Source: an uncultured Selenomonadaceae bacterium
GTDB taxonomy: Bacteria; Bacillota; Negativicutes; Selenomonadales; Selenomonadaceae
Assembly: GCA_905236325.1 (NCBI GenBank)
Contig: CAJOPJ010000045.1
Location: 1 to 10,545 of the forward strand
Length of the DNA: 10,545 nucleotides
Reading direction: 5' to 3'
Under the pieces are notes generated by a model. The model worked only from the letters and a program-made list of their open reading frames with translations. It did not search any database and was not told the DNA's origin. Shown here one piece after another: positions 1 to 7,590 of this stretch (its first letter is position 1; each line of letters opens with the position of its first letter). The position numbers and the translations under genes were made by a program.

Positions 1-13
1 GGGGGGGGGGGGG
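1..13. other. Poly-G run at the window edge, probable artefact
   Basis: Thirteen consecutive G residues open the window and are unlike the AT-rich sequence that follows. The reading frame of the neighbouring minus-strand gene stays open across them, but there they encode only a run of prolines. A G homopolymer at a sequence end is typical of no-signal calls in two-colour sequencing or of a poorly supported contig end. I infer an artefact, although a real G-tract cannot be excluded from sequence alone. Confidence 0.7.
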
Positions 14-198
14 ATAGGAGTAATTAAATTTGTGATATTTAAATTTTGTGCGCGGAGATTTTTTACAGTTTGAATTGCAGTATCAAGCGGCGCAAGTGAC
101 ATAAATGTGGCAGGAATTTTTTCAGCAACAACTTTGTTCATAACAACGCTGAATCTTTCGCGGTGAATACGTTCGATAAGTTCAATGAAATTTTTCAT
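1..198 (-). CDS. Hypothetical protein, N-terminal fragment running off the window
   Basis: This is the first 66 codons of a minus-strand gene with no stop before the window edge. The ATG at 198-196 follows a GGAGG at 210-206 with 7 nt spacing, a strong site that fixes the start. The protein begins MKNFIELIERIHRERF and continues with a moderately hydrophobic stretch (VVMNKVVAEKIPATFMSLA) and then a basic/polar segment. There is no obvious signal peptide or motif, and I do not recognise the family. The last four codons are prolines from the poly-G run and are probably not real, so trustworthy sequence ends near base 14. It starts 13 nt after the stop of the M23 peptidase gene on the same strand with no terminator between, so the two are probably co-transcribed. 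A cell-envelope role is only a guess from that neighbour. Confidence 0.7.
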   Translation of the reverse strand, partial: MKNFIELIERIHRERFSVVMNKVVAEKIPATFMSLAPLDTAIQTVKNLRAQNLNITNLITPIPPPP

Positions 199-211
199 AA
201 CTTTTCCTCCA

Positions 212-1279
212 TTACAGGTAGTTTATTGGATTGACTTTTTGACCGTCAACATGAATTTCATAATGAACATGAGGACCTGTACTAAAGCCTGTCGAACCCA
301 TGTAAGCAATAATTTGTCCGCGACGTACGCTTTGACCGACAGAAACCAAAACCTGCTGAGCATGACCATAGCGCGTCATAATTCCATTGCCGTGATTGAT
401 ATCAACCATATTGCCATAGCCGCCGGAATTCCAACCTGCAAATTCAACCATGCCGTCAGCAGTTGCAACAATCGGCGTGCCGAGATCATTGGCAATATCC
501 ATTCCGGGGTGAAAATCAGTTCCGCCCCAACGCAAGCCATAAGGCGAAGTTACAACGCCTGTTGCCGGCCAAATTGAAGGAATATTTGCATCTGCTGCAG
601 CGTTGCCTTGAAATTGGCTCCAATCAATATTAGGCGAAGTACTTGGCACAGAATTTACTGCAGGGCGACTGAAGTTTGGCATTGGATTTGTATTTTGTGG
701 CAACCAAGTTTCGCTGGGGTAGGAATTTGAACTGCCTGTTGAAGTTGAAGGTGCAACATTTATCCAAGATTGATGAAGTGCAACAAGTTCAGCTTGAAAT
801 GCGTCAAGACTTTCCTTGCGGATTTTTGCGCGTTGTTCAAGCATATCCAAAGCTTCGGCAACATTTGCAATTTCAAGTTCTGTGATTGGACCGCCTTGAC
901 CTGTGTGTTGATTTTCTTCAGCCGGAGTTTCTGTAGTTTCAACTTCAGGAGTATCTGACTTCGGCGGCTTTAAGCCTGCTTGAAGTCGCAGTGATTCTTC
1001 CTGCCTTGCCAAATCTTGCAAAGTTGCGTCCATTGCGTCAGCTTTTTTTGAAATTGTTAAAAGCTGTTCCTGCTGAATTTCATTTGCCTGTTGAACTTCG
1101 GAAACTGAATCTGCGTTACTTTGCTTATAAAGTGCGCTGTAAACTGAATAGCCACACGCGCCTACAAATAAAATTGAACTTAGCACAACTGAAAAAATTC
1201 CGAACTTAAAAAAGCCGGGCGATAATTTTATTTCGCGACTTTTTCCGCCGCCTTTAATTGTTATCACATAATCTGTCAA
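212..1279 (-). CDS. Membrane-anchored M23 (LytM-type) peptidoglycan endopeptidase
   Basis: The 355-residue protein has a short basic cytoplasmic N-terminus, one transmembrane segment (about 26-48), a charged Glu/Gln-rich probable coiled coil (about 58-100), a second helical stretch (about 132-172), a Ser/Pro/Asn-rich linker (about 175-220) and a C-terminal M23 domain (about 235-350). M23 residues are all present: zinc ligands H257 and D261 in HPGMD, and H339 in HVH, with H306 (RYGH) and H337 as the other active-site histidines. This family of zinc endopeptidases cleaves peptide cross-links in murein, and a complete catalytic set suggests an active enzyme rather than an EnvC/NlpD-like activator. 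Acting outside the cytoplasmic membrane is inferred from the anchor. The start is TTG at 1279-1277, supported by AGGAGG 9 nt upstream. The first in-frame ATG (residue 84) would remove the membrane segment. It is likely first in an operon with the unknown gene downstream. Confidence 0.93.
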   Translation of the reverse strand: MTDYVITIKGGGKSREIKLSPGFFKFGIFSVVLSSILFVGACGYSVYSALYKQSNADSVSEVQQANEIQQEQLLTISKKADAMDATLQDLARQEESLRLQAGLKPPKSDTPEVETTETPAEENQHTGQGGPITELEIANVAEALDMLEQRAKIRKESLDAFQAELVALHQSWINVAPSTSTGSSNSYPSETWLPQNTNPMPNFSRPAVNSVPSTSPNIDWSQFQGNAAADANIPSIWPATGVVTSPYGLRWGGTDFHPGMDIANDLGTPIVATADGMVEFAGWNSGGYGNMVDINHGNGIMTRYGHAQQVLVSVGQSVRRGQIIAYMGSTGFSTGPHVHYEIHVDGQKVNPINYL

Positions 1280-1288
1280 TTAAAAATT

Positions 1289-1294
1289 CCTCCT
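1289..1294 (-). promoter_or_regulatory. Ribosome-binding site that decides a TTG start
   Basis: The minus strand reads AGGAGG here, 9 nt before the TTG at 1279-1277. No ATG or GTG is better placed, and TTG gives the full transmembrane anchor of the M23 protein. This is the main evidence for the rare start codon. Confidence 0.8.
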
Positions 1295-1326
1295 GATAAC
1301 TAAAAAATAAATTCACATTCCAAAGT

Positions 1327-1355
1327 ATTATAACGCATAAGTTTTTTATTTTGAA
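1327..1355 (-). promoter_or_regulatory. Probable sigma-70-type promoter for the M23 peptidase gene
   Basis: On the minus strand, a perfect TATAAT (1332-1327) lies 17 bp from TTCAAA (1355-1350), which matches four of six bases of TTGACA. Transcription would begin near 1320, giving a leader of roughly 40 nt that includes the AGGAGG. An A/T tract immediately upstream (1361-1374) could act as an UP element. The match is by eye and unproven. Confidence 0.6.
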
Positions 1356-1360
1356 GTGCT

Positions 1361-1396
1361 AAAAAATTTTTTTTGTCATTGATTAAAAAATTTTTT
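1361..1396. repeat. Two A6T6 blocks in the divergent promoter region
   Basis: A6T8 at 1361-1374 and A6T6 at 1385-1396 start 24 bp apart, a little over two helical turns. The first lies between the two divergent -35 elements. The second fills most of the spacer of the proposed lacZ promoter. AnTn tracts bend DNA and can serve as UP elements or nucleoid-protein sites. Being self-complementary, they could also be operators, but base composition alone might produce them in such AT-rich DNA. Confidence 0.5.
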
Positions 1397-1406
1397 CTGC
1401 TAGAAT
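1379..1406 (+). promoter_or_regulatory. Probable promoter for the lacZ / alpha-galactosidase operon
   Basis: TTGATT (1379-1384) is separated by 16 bp from TAGAAT (1401-1406). Transcription would start around 1413 and give a leader of about 43 nt before the lacZ ATG, with AGGGGG at 1441-1446 as the ribosome-binding site. GAATTATT occurs twice, at 1403-1410 and 1415-1422, overlapping the -10 box and the likely start point, and might be part of an operator. No regulator gene is in the window. This is a by-eye assignment. Confidence 0.5.
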
Positions 1407-1455
1407 TATTTTGTGAATTATTAGAAATTTTTTTCAAGTTAGGGGGAATTTTTTT

Positions 1456-4400
1456 ATGGCTTTTGATGTAACAAAATTGGCGAATCCGGAATTTTTCCAA
1501 GAAAACAGATTGCCGGCACATTCCGACCACAAATTTTTTGCGTCATTCAATGAACTGGCAAGCGGACAGACAAATTTTGTGCGTTCATTGAGTGGCTTGT
1601 GGAATTTTGCTTATGCGCCAACTTTGCAACTGATTCCGCACGGCTTTGAGTCAGCAGATTTTGATTGTCACGACTGGCAGACAATTCGCGTGCCTGCGCA
1701 TATTCAGCTTGAAGGTTTTGGTAAGCCGCACTACACAAACACGCCTTATCCTTGGGACGGGCACGAAGTCATTCATCAAGGCGAAATTCCAAGCCGCGAC
1801 AATCCTGTTGCTTGCTATGTAAAATATTTTGACGCGCCGAGCGATTGGAAAAATTGTTTTGTAAGTTTTCAAGGCGCAGAAAGTGGAATTTCAATTTGGT
1901 TGAACGGCAATTATGTTGGCTACAGCGAAGACAGTTTTACGCCATCAGATTTTGACTTAACGCCTTACATTAAAGCCGGCGAAAATAAATTGGCTGTTGC
2001 GGTTTACAGATACACTTCCGGCAGTTGGCTTGAGGATCAAGATTTTTGGCGTTTTAGCGGCATTTTCCGCGATGTCATTTTGTACACAAAACCTGAACTT
2101 CATCTTGAGGATATTTTCGTGCACGCCGCACCGATTAACAATTACTCCGACGGCAGTTTGAAAATTGAAACGCGCTGGAACTCCGACGCTGAAAAAGTTG
2201 TTGAATTTAAATTGTTCGACAAAAATAATTCTTGCGTACTTGAGGAGACAAAAACTTTCGGCGGCAAGGAATTTAATTTTGATTTTGAACTTAAAAATGT
2301 TGACTTGTGGAGCGCGGAGCATCCAAATCTGTACCGTGCGCTTTTTGTTGTAAAAAATTCTGCAGGCGCGATTGTCGAAATTATTCCGCAAACTATCGGT
2401 TTCCGTGAATTTAAAATGGACGGCAACATTATGAAAGTCAATGGCAAACGCATTGTCTTTAAAGGCGTAAATCGCCATGAGTTCGACTGCTACAACGGAC
2501 GCGCTTGTAATCCTGCTGACTTAGAGCGCGACATTATCAACATAAAGCGTCACAACATCAACGCAATCAGAACTTCACATTATCCTAATCCGACGCGCCT
2601 TTATGAACTTTGCGATTTGTATGGCTTGTACATGATTGATGAAACAAACCTTGAAACGCACGGCAGTTGGATGAAAAATGGCGGCTGTTTTTGTGATGAA
2701 AACACAGTGCCGGGCGATAATCCAAAATGGCTTGAGGCTGTTTTGGACAGAGCAAAAAATATGCTTGAACGCGACAAAAACCACCCTGCAATTTTGATTT
2801 GGTCTTGCGGCAATGAATCTTGCGGCGGCAAAAATATTTTTGAAATGCATGAATTTTTCAAGCGTCGCGATCCCAGCCGCCTTGTTCACTATGAAAGCAT
2901 TTTCTGGGACAGAAGATTTAATGCTACTTCAGATTTTGAAAGTCAAATGTACACAACTGTTGCGAATATTAAAAAATTCCTTGCCGAACACCGCGACAAG
3001 CCTTTTGTCTGCTGTGAATATTCCCACGCAATGGGCAACAGTTGCGGCGGTATTTCTAAATACGCAAAGTTGACTGAAGAAGATGAACTTTATCAAGGCG
3101 GCTTTGTCTGGGACTTTGCCGACCAAGCTATTATGACTGAGTATGGCTTAAAATATGGCGGCGACTTTGGCGACAGACCAAGCGACTATCACTTCAGCGG
3201 CGACGGATTATTTTTTGCAGACCACACGCCGACAACTAAACTTCAGGAAGTTAAATTTGTTTACCAGAATTTTGAACTTCAGCCGAGTGAAAATTCAGTC
3301 AAGATTATCAATAAATCGCTGTTCAGCAATGTGAATGAATATGCGCTGAAACTTAGCTTGCTTGTTGAAGGCGTGGAAGTTTGGACAAAAACTTGCGATG
3401 CGCCCGACATTCCTGCAGGCTCAACCGGCGAAATTAAAGTTGAACTTCCTGCTTACGGCGCGGGCGAATATGTTTTAACTGCGTCGCTTTTGCTGAAGGA
3501 AAATAAACTTTGGGCGGACGCAGGTTTTGAAATTGCTTTTGGACAATTTGTATTCAATAAATCACAAACCGAATCTGAAATTTCTGCTTGGCTTGGTAAG
3601 AAAGATTTTTATCAGCCGGTTCAGCATTTACATTCAAACAAAAAACTGCGCGTCGTTCAAAGCGAAGTTAATTTTGGCGTTCAAGGCGACGGCTTTGAAG
3701 TTATCTTCAGTAGCGGCGCAGGTAGTTTGACAAGTTACAAATACAATGGCGTTGAATACATTTCAAATTTCCCTGCACCAAGTTTTTGGCGTGCGCCTGT
3801 TGATAATGACTTAGGTAATGGTCAGTATATGGCGGACGCGCAGTGGAAACTTGCAAGCCTATACAAAAAATGCGTCAAGATTGAGTATCGTGCTGATGAC
3901 AAAGATTTTGTTGCAGTTAACAGATACTGGGGCAATGGTTATAGCGGCGAGTTCACGGCTGACAGTGTCGAAGTCAGATTTACTTATGAACTGCAAAGTG
4001 CGCCGAAAGTTCCTGTCACGATAACTTACAAAGTCAATCCTTGCGGAACTGTGAAAGTCAGCGAAGACTATAAAAAAGTCGAAGGTATGCCTGAACTTCC
4101 TGCATTTGGTATGCTGTTCACGATTCCAAAAGAATGTAAAAAAATTAAATTCTACGGCTTAGGACCGAAAGACAATTATACTGATAGACTTGAAGGCGCA
4201 AGACTTGGTTTGTTTGAGTCAGATATTTTTGCGGAGGTCGAGCCTTACTTAATGCCGCAAGAAATGGGCAATCATTGCGGAGTGAGAAAAATTTTAGTTA
4301 CAGATGAACGCGGACGCGGACTTAAATTTTTCGGCAAACCTTTTGAAGTTTCAGCCTTGCCTTACAATCCTGAACAACTTGAAACTGCGCGTCATCAAGA

Positions 4401-4551
4401 AGAACTGCCACCGCATAAATACACCTATTTAAAAATCTGCAAGCAAAATTGTGGCGTTGGTGGTGATGATAGTTGGGGCAGTCCTGTGCTTGACGAATAC
4501 AAAATTTTTAATGGCGATATGCATTTTGAATTTTTCGTGAAGGGAGTTTAA
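1456..4551 (+). CDS. lacZ: Beta-galactosidase, GH2 family (LacZ type)
   Basis: The enzyme hydrolyses terminal beta-D-galactosides such as lactose in the cytoplasm; no signal peptide is visible. At 1031 residues it matches the five-domain E. coli LacZ length (1024). The sugar-binding domain is at about 15-215 (DQDFWRFSGIFRDV at 194-207), an immunoglobulin-like domain at about 218-317, the TIM barrel at about 319-610, and the C-terminal domains including the small-chain region at about 660-1030. Catalytic residues are visible: acid/base E454 in GNES and nucleophile E521 in CEYSHAMGNS. Supporting residues are H341 (NRHEFD), H375 (SHYP), H402 (ETHG), W552 (VWDFADQ), GPKDNYTDR near the C-terminus, and W1007, equivalent to the lactose-binding W999 of E. 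coli. Cysteines are frequent, including ones beside both catalytic glutamates. The ATG follows AGGGGG with 9 nt spacing. It is the first gene of a tight two-gene operon. Confidence 0.97.
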   Translation: MAFDVTKLANPEFFQENRLPAHSDHKFFASFNELASGQTNFVRSLSGLWNFAYAPTLQLIPHGFESADFDCHDWQTIRVPAHIQLEGFGKPHYTNTPYPWDGHEVIHQGEIPSRDNPVACYVKYFDAPSDWKNCFVSFQGAESGISIWLNGNYVGYSEDSFTPSDFDLTPYIKAGENKLAVAVYRYTSGSWLEDQDFWRFSGIFRDVILYTKPELHLEDIFVHAAPINNYSDGSLKIETRWNSDAEKVVEFKLFDKNNSCVLEETKTFGGKEFNFDFELKNVDLWSAEHPNLYRALFVVKNSAGAIVEIIPQTIGFREFKMDGNIMKVNGKRIVFKGVNRHEFDCYNGRACNPADLERDIINIKRHNINAIRTSHYPNPTRLYELCDLYGLYMIDETNLETHGSWMKNGGCFCDENTVPGDNPKWLEAVLDRAKNMLERDKNHPAILIWSCGNESCGGKNIFEMHEFFKRRDPSRLVHYESIFWDRRFNATSDFESQMYTTVANIKKFLAEHRDKPFVCCEYSHAMGNSCGGISKYAKLTEEDELYQGGFVWDFADQAIMTEYGLKYGGDFGDRPSDYHFSGDGLFFADHTPTTKLQEVKFVYQNFELQPSENSVKIINKSLFSNVNEYALKLSLLVEGVEVWTKTCDAPDIPAGSTGEIKVELPAYGAGEYVLTASLLLKENKLWADAGFEIAFGQFVFNKSQTESEISAWLGKKDFYQPVQHLHSNKKLRVVQSEVNFGVQGDGFEVIFSSGAGSLTSYKYNGVEYISNFPAPSFWRAPVDNDLGNGQYMADAQWKLASLYKKCVKIEYRADDKDFVAVNRYWGNGYSGEFTADSVEVRFTYELQSAPKVPVTITYKVNPCGTVKVSEDYKKVEGMPELPAFGMLFTIPKECKKIKFYGLGPKDNYTDRLEGARLGLFESDIFAEVEPYLMPQEMGNHCGVRKILVTDERGRGLKFFGKPFEVSALPYNPEQLETARHQEELPPHKYTYLKICKQNCGVGGDDSWGSPVLDEYKIFNGDMHFEFFVKGV

Positions 4552-4554
4552 CTG

Positions 4555-6774
4555 ATGATTAAGTTTGAAAATCAACAATTCCACCTGAGCAACAAATTTT
4601 TCAGCTATGTCATGGATATTGCGAAGGAAAAGCATTTAATGCACAGATACTGGGGCAAGCCGATTAAATTTTTCCATGACTCAATACCATTGCAGAAAAT
4701 TGATCGCGGTTTCAGTGGGCAGTTGGCGACTTTTCCGAATGAGCGTACATTTTCGCTGGATGTACTGCCGCAAGAATACCCTGTGCAAGGTCATACAGAT
4801 TTTAGGATTCCTGCCTATCGCGTCGAGCTTGAAAATGGCACAAATATTTCCGAATTGAACTACAAAGCCTACAAAATTTTGGACAGCAAACCTGCGTTGA
4901 AAAATTTGCCGGCAAGTTTTGGCGAAAGTCAGACGCTTGAAATTGAACTTGAAGATCTGAACAAAAATTTTGCAGTCAAACTTTACTACACAGTTTTTGA
5001 AGATTCGCCTGTCTTAATTCGTAGCGCAAAATTTATCAACATTTCTGACAAGGCGATAAAAATTCGCCACGCTTCAAGCGCGTCAATCGACTTCAATGAC
5101 AACGACTTTGACATTATAAATTTGTATGGCGGACACGCGGCAGAGCGTACAATTCAGCGTCATAAACTTCAGCGCGGCATTTTTGAAATTTCTTCAGCGC
5201 GTGGTGCAAGTTCGCATCAACAGTCGCCATTTGTAGCATTGGTGCGTCCTGAAACTACAGAGTTTACAGGCGAAGTTTATGCGGCAAGTTTCATTTACAG
5301 CGGCAGTTTCGCAATTAAAGTCGAAGCTGAACAGTTCGGCACGACAAGATTGGTCGTCGGCTTAAATCCTGAAACTTTCAGCTGGAAACTTGAGCCGGGC
5401 GAAGATTTTCAAACACCTGAAGTTGCGTTGAATTTTTCTGCCGAAGGCTTGAACGGTTTGTCGCAAGGTTTCCACAATTTTTTCCAAAAACATTTAATTC
5501 GCAGTAAATTTAAAAATGATGTTCGCCCGATTTTGATTAACAATTGGGAGGCAACTTATTTTGACTTTGATGAAAATAAATTGCTGGCGTTGGCTGATTG
5601 TGCGAAAGATTTAGGTCTTGAACTTTTGGTTTTGGACGACGGCTGGTTTGGCAAGCGTAATGATGATAACAGTTCACTTGGCGATTGGTTCCTGAATACT
5701 AAAAAAATTCCACACGGTTTGCAATTTTTGGTTGATGAAGTTCACAAGCGCGGCTTAAAATTTGGTATCTGGGTTGAACCTGAAATGACAAATGAAGACA
5801 GTGAACTTTTCCGTGCGCACCCTGACTGGATTTTGCACGCGCCAAACTACAAAACAAGTTTCGGTCGTCACCAGTTGATTTTAGATTTTTCACGCGCCGA
5901 AGTTGTGGATTACATAACCGACGCAATGCGCAAAGTTTTTTCAAGTGCACCGATTGATTATGTCAAAGTCGATATGAACCGCCACATGACAGAGGCTTTC
6001 AGCCCTACACTTCCTGCCGACAGACAATTTGAAACTCAGCACAGATATATGCTTGGCTTGTATGGTATGTGGGAAAAATTGACTGCAGAATTTCCAAACA
6101 TTTTGTTTGAAAATTGCTCCGGCGGCGGCGGAAGATTTGACGCAGGATTTTTGTATTATATGCCACAAACTTGGACTTCCGATAACAGCGACGCAGTTTG
6201 CAGACTTTCAATTCAAGCCGGCACAGGTTTAGCATTCCCGATCGTCACGCAAGGTGCACATGTTTCAGTCACGCCAAACCACCAAGTTGGCAGAATGACA
6301 ACTTTCCAAATGCGCAACTTTGTCGCTTACGCAGGAACTTATGGCTTTGAACTTGACATTACAAAATTTACTGACACCGAAAAATCTGAAGTGCGCGATT
6401 ATGTCAAACTTTATAAAGAAATCCGCTCAACAATTCAATTTGGTAAGTTTACAAGGCTTTTGACTGCGGCTTACGAAGGAAATGAATATGCTTGGCAGTT
6501 TGAGGACGATAACAGGCTGATTGTTATGTACTTCAAAATTTTGCAAAAAGCAGCCGCGCCGGTTAGAATTTTAAAGTTGGCAGGATTGGATGCCAATAAA
6601 AATTACACACTGAAAAAATATCTTCCGCCAAAAAAACTTAGCGTGGATGGCGGCAAACAAATTGTCAATTTTGAAGAAAAAACTTTCGGCGGCGACGAAC
6701 TGATGAACGCAGGTATCGCGATTGAAAAAATCGACACTGACTTTGCGGCTTACCTGTGGGTATTTGAAAAATAA
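4555..6774 (+). CDS. galA: Alpha-galactosidase, GH36 family
   Basis: The enzyme removes alpha-1,6-linked galactose from raffinose-family sugars and melibiose. At 739 residues it fits the large bacterial GH36 subgroup (usually about 720-750, often tetrameric). An N-terminal beta-sandwich domain spans about 1-320, the catalytic (beta/alpha)8 barrel about 325-640, and a C-terminal beta domain the rest. Visible motifs are LVLDDGWFG (358-366), WVEPEM (406-411), the nucleophile D473 in KVDMNR, CSGGGGRFD (521-529), and WTSDNSDA (540-547), which holds the acid/base aspartate. Most relatives have KWDMNR, so Val472 in place of Trp is a small oddity next to the nucleophile. No signal peptide is seen, so imported substrate is expected. 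The ATG starts 3 nt after the lacZ stop, with its ribosome-binding site (AGGGAG, 4541-4546) inside the end of lacZ, implying co-transcription and perhaps translational coupling. A terminator follows 15 nt after the stop. Confidence 0.95.
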   Translation: MIKFENQQFHLSNKFFSYVMDIAKEKHLMHRYWGKPIKFFHDSIPLQKIDRGFSGQLATFPNERTFSLDVLPQEYPVQGHTDFRIPAYRVELENGTNISELNYKAYKILDSKPALKNLPASFGESQTLEIELEDLNKNFAVKLYYTVFEDSPVLIRSAKFINISDKAIKIRHASSASIDFNDNDFDIINLYGGHAAERTIQRHKLQRGIFEISSARGASSHQQSPFVALVRPETTEFTGEVYAASFIYSGSFAIKVEAEQFGTTRLVVGLNPETFSWKLEPGEDFQTPEVALNFSAEGLNGLSQGFHNFFQKHLIRSKFKNDVRPILINNWEATYFDFDENKLLALADCAKDLGLELLVLDDGWFGKRNDDNSSLGDWFLNTKKIPHGLQFLVDEVHKRGLKFGIWVEPEMTNEDSELFRAHPDWILHAPNYKTSFGRHQLILDFSRAEVVDYITDAMRKVFSSAPIDYVKVDMNRHMTEAFSPTLPADRQFETQHRYMLGLYGMWEKLTAEFPNILFENCSGGGGRFDAGFLYYMPQTWTSDNSDAVCRLSIQAGTGLAFPIVTQGAHVSVTPNHQVGRMTTFQMRNFVAYAGTYGFELDITKFTDTEKSEVRDYVKLYKEIRSTIQFGKFTRLLTAAYEGNEYAWQFEDDNRLIVMYFKILQKAAAPVRILKLAGLDANKNYTLKKYLPPKKLSVDGGKQIVNFEEKTFGGDELMNAGIAIEKIDTDFAAYLWVFEK

Positions 6775-6788
6775 TTTTGCAAAAATAT

Positions 6789-6816
6789 AATCCTGACTGC
6801 GGTCGGGATTTTTTTT
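6789..6816 (+). terminator. Intrinsic terminator of the lacZ / alpha-galactosidase operon
   Basis: The arms AATCCTGAC (6789-6797) and GTCGGGATT (6802-6810) form a 9-bp stem with one T-G wobble and the loop TGCG, followed by eight T residues (6809-6816). It begins 14 nt after the alpha-galactosidase stop and separates that operon from the dipeptidase gene. Confidence 0.9.
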
Positions 6817-6840
6817 ATTGCAGGGAAAAATTTTTTTGCG

Positions 6841-6855
6841 CAGAAATTTTTTCTG
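6841..6855. repeat. Short perfect inverted repeat upstream of the dipeptidase gene
   Basis: CAGAAA and TTTCTG flank a 3-nt TTT centre, 25 bp before the ATG of the dipeptidase gene. It matches 13 of 15 bases of AAAAAATTTTTTCTG at 1385-1399 inside the lacZ promoter spacer. It could be a protein-binding site, but the A/T-rich core makes chance plausible. No convincing -35/-10 pair could be placed between 6817 and 6865. Confidence 0.35.
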
Positions 6856-6879
6856 AAAACTTTTTAGGAGGTTGTTTAT

Positions 6880-7587
6880 ATGAAGAAAATTTTTTTTGCA
6901 GTAGTTTTTGCTTTGACTTTTGCGCTAGGCAATTTTGGAACTACTCAAGCAGTTTCGCCGAATGACAGTTCCGGCTTTGTAGTTTTGGCTGATGTTGCGC
7001 CGGATATCATTCAAGAAATTCGCTACTACTCAACTTACAATTTTGTTGGCGAAAGAATCGATGGCTATGAAGTTCCCTGCGCACTTATGACGCGCGAAGC
7101 TGCTGAGGCTTTAAAAGCTGTTTCGGACGAAGTTATGCGTCACGGCTACAGACTGAAAATTTATGACGCATACCGTCCGCAAATGGCAGTAGATCATTTT
7201 GTGCGCTGGGCTGAAAATCTTTCCGACAAAAAAATGCGCAAATATTTTTATCCAAAAGTCGATAAGCAAAATTTGTTTTCGGAAGGCTACATTGACGCAA
7301 AATCCGGTCACAGTCGCGGCTCAACAGTTGATTTAACTTTGTTCGATATGCGTACAGGCAAGGAAGTTGACATGGGCGGCACTTTCGATTATTTTGGCGA
7401 ACTTTCGCACCCCGACTACACAGAAAATCTTACGCGCCAACAAATTAAAAATCGAAACTATCTGCGCAAAGTTATGATTAAGCATGGCTTCAGACCACTG
7501 GCTACTGAATGGTGGCACTTCACGCTTGAAAATGAACCATACCCCGACACTTACTTTACATTTCCTGTAACTTATCTCGGAAGGTAA
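6880..7587 (+). CDS. Exported D-alanyl-D-alanine dipeptidase (M15D, VanX/DdpX family)
   Basis: This zinc dipeptidase family splits D-Ala-D-Ala into D-alanine. The 235-residue protein starts with a clear signal peptide (MKKIFFAVVFALTFALG, likely cleavage after TTQA at about 24), so it should act outside the cytoplasmic membrane. The M15D signature is complete: YRP with R99, SGHSRGSTVD with zinc ligands H144 and D151, and EWWH with catalytic E210 and zinc ligand H213. An exported member without vanH, vanA or vanRS beside it resembles periplasmic housekeeping dipeptidases such as Salmonella PcgL, rather than a vancomycin-resistance VanX, which is cytoplasmic. A role in scavenging or recycling D-Ala-D-Ala from murein is inferred. 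The start is set by AGGAGG at 6866-6871, 8 nt before ATG. No terminator follows, so it may be co-transcribed with the HAD gene 113 bp downstream. Confidence 0.92.
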   Translation: MKKIFFAVVFALTFALGNFGTTQAVSPNDSSGFVVLADVAPDIIQEIRYYSTYNFVGERIDGYEVPCALMTREAAEALKAVSDEVMRHGYRLKIYDAYRPQMAVDHFVRWAENLSDKKMRKYFYPKVDKQNLFSEGYIDAKSGHSRGSTVDLTLFDMRTGKEVDMGGTFDYFGELSHPDYTENLTRQQIKNRNYLRKVMIKHGFRPLATEWWHFTLENEPYPDTYFTFPVTYLGR

Positions 7588-7590
7588 TCT

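Noticed and set aside
185..577. 130-codon plus-strand open frame over the M23 domain
   Set aside because: It is antisense to the conserved M23 catalytic domain, which carries complete motifs on the other strand. No ribosome-binding site is seen.
1957..2478. Long minus-strand open frame (173 codons) inside lacZ
   Set aside because: It is fully antisense to an intact lacZ, lacks a ribosome-binding site and has no recognisable motif. Such open frames are expected from the codon use of the sense gene.
6777..6965. Small open frame beginning in the terminator
   Set aside because: It starts just after the alpha-galactosidase stop, spans the terminator hairpin, lacks a ribosome-binding site and overlaps the dipeptidase signal peptide in another frame.
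6880..7587. Vancomycin-resistance determinant (vanX)
   Set aside because: The dipeptidase has VanX-family motifs but carries a signal peptide, and no vanH, vanA, vanR or vanS is adjacent. A housekeeping periplasmic-type role fits better.
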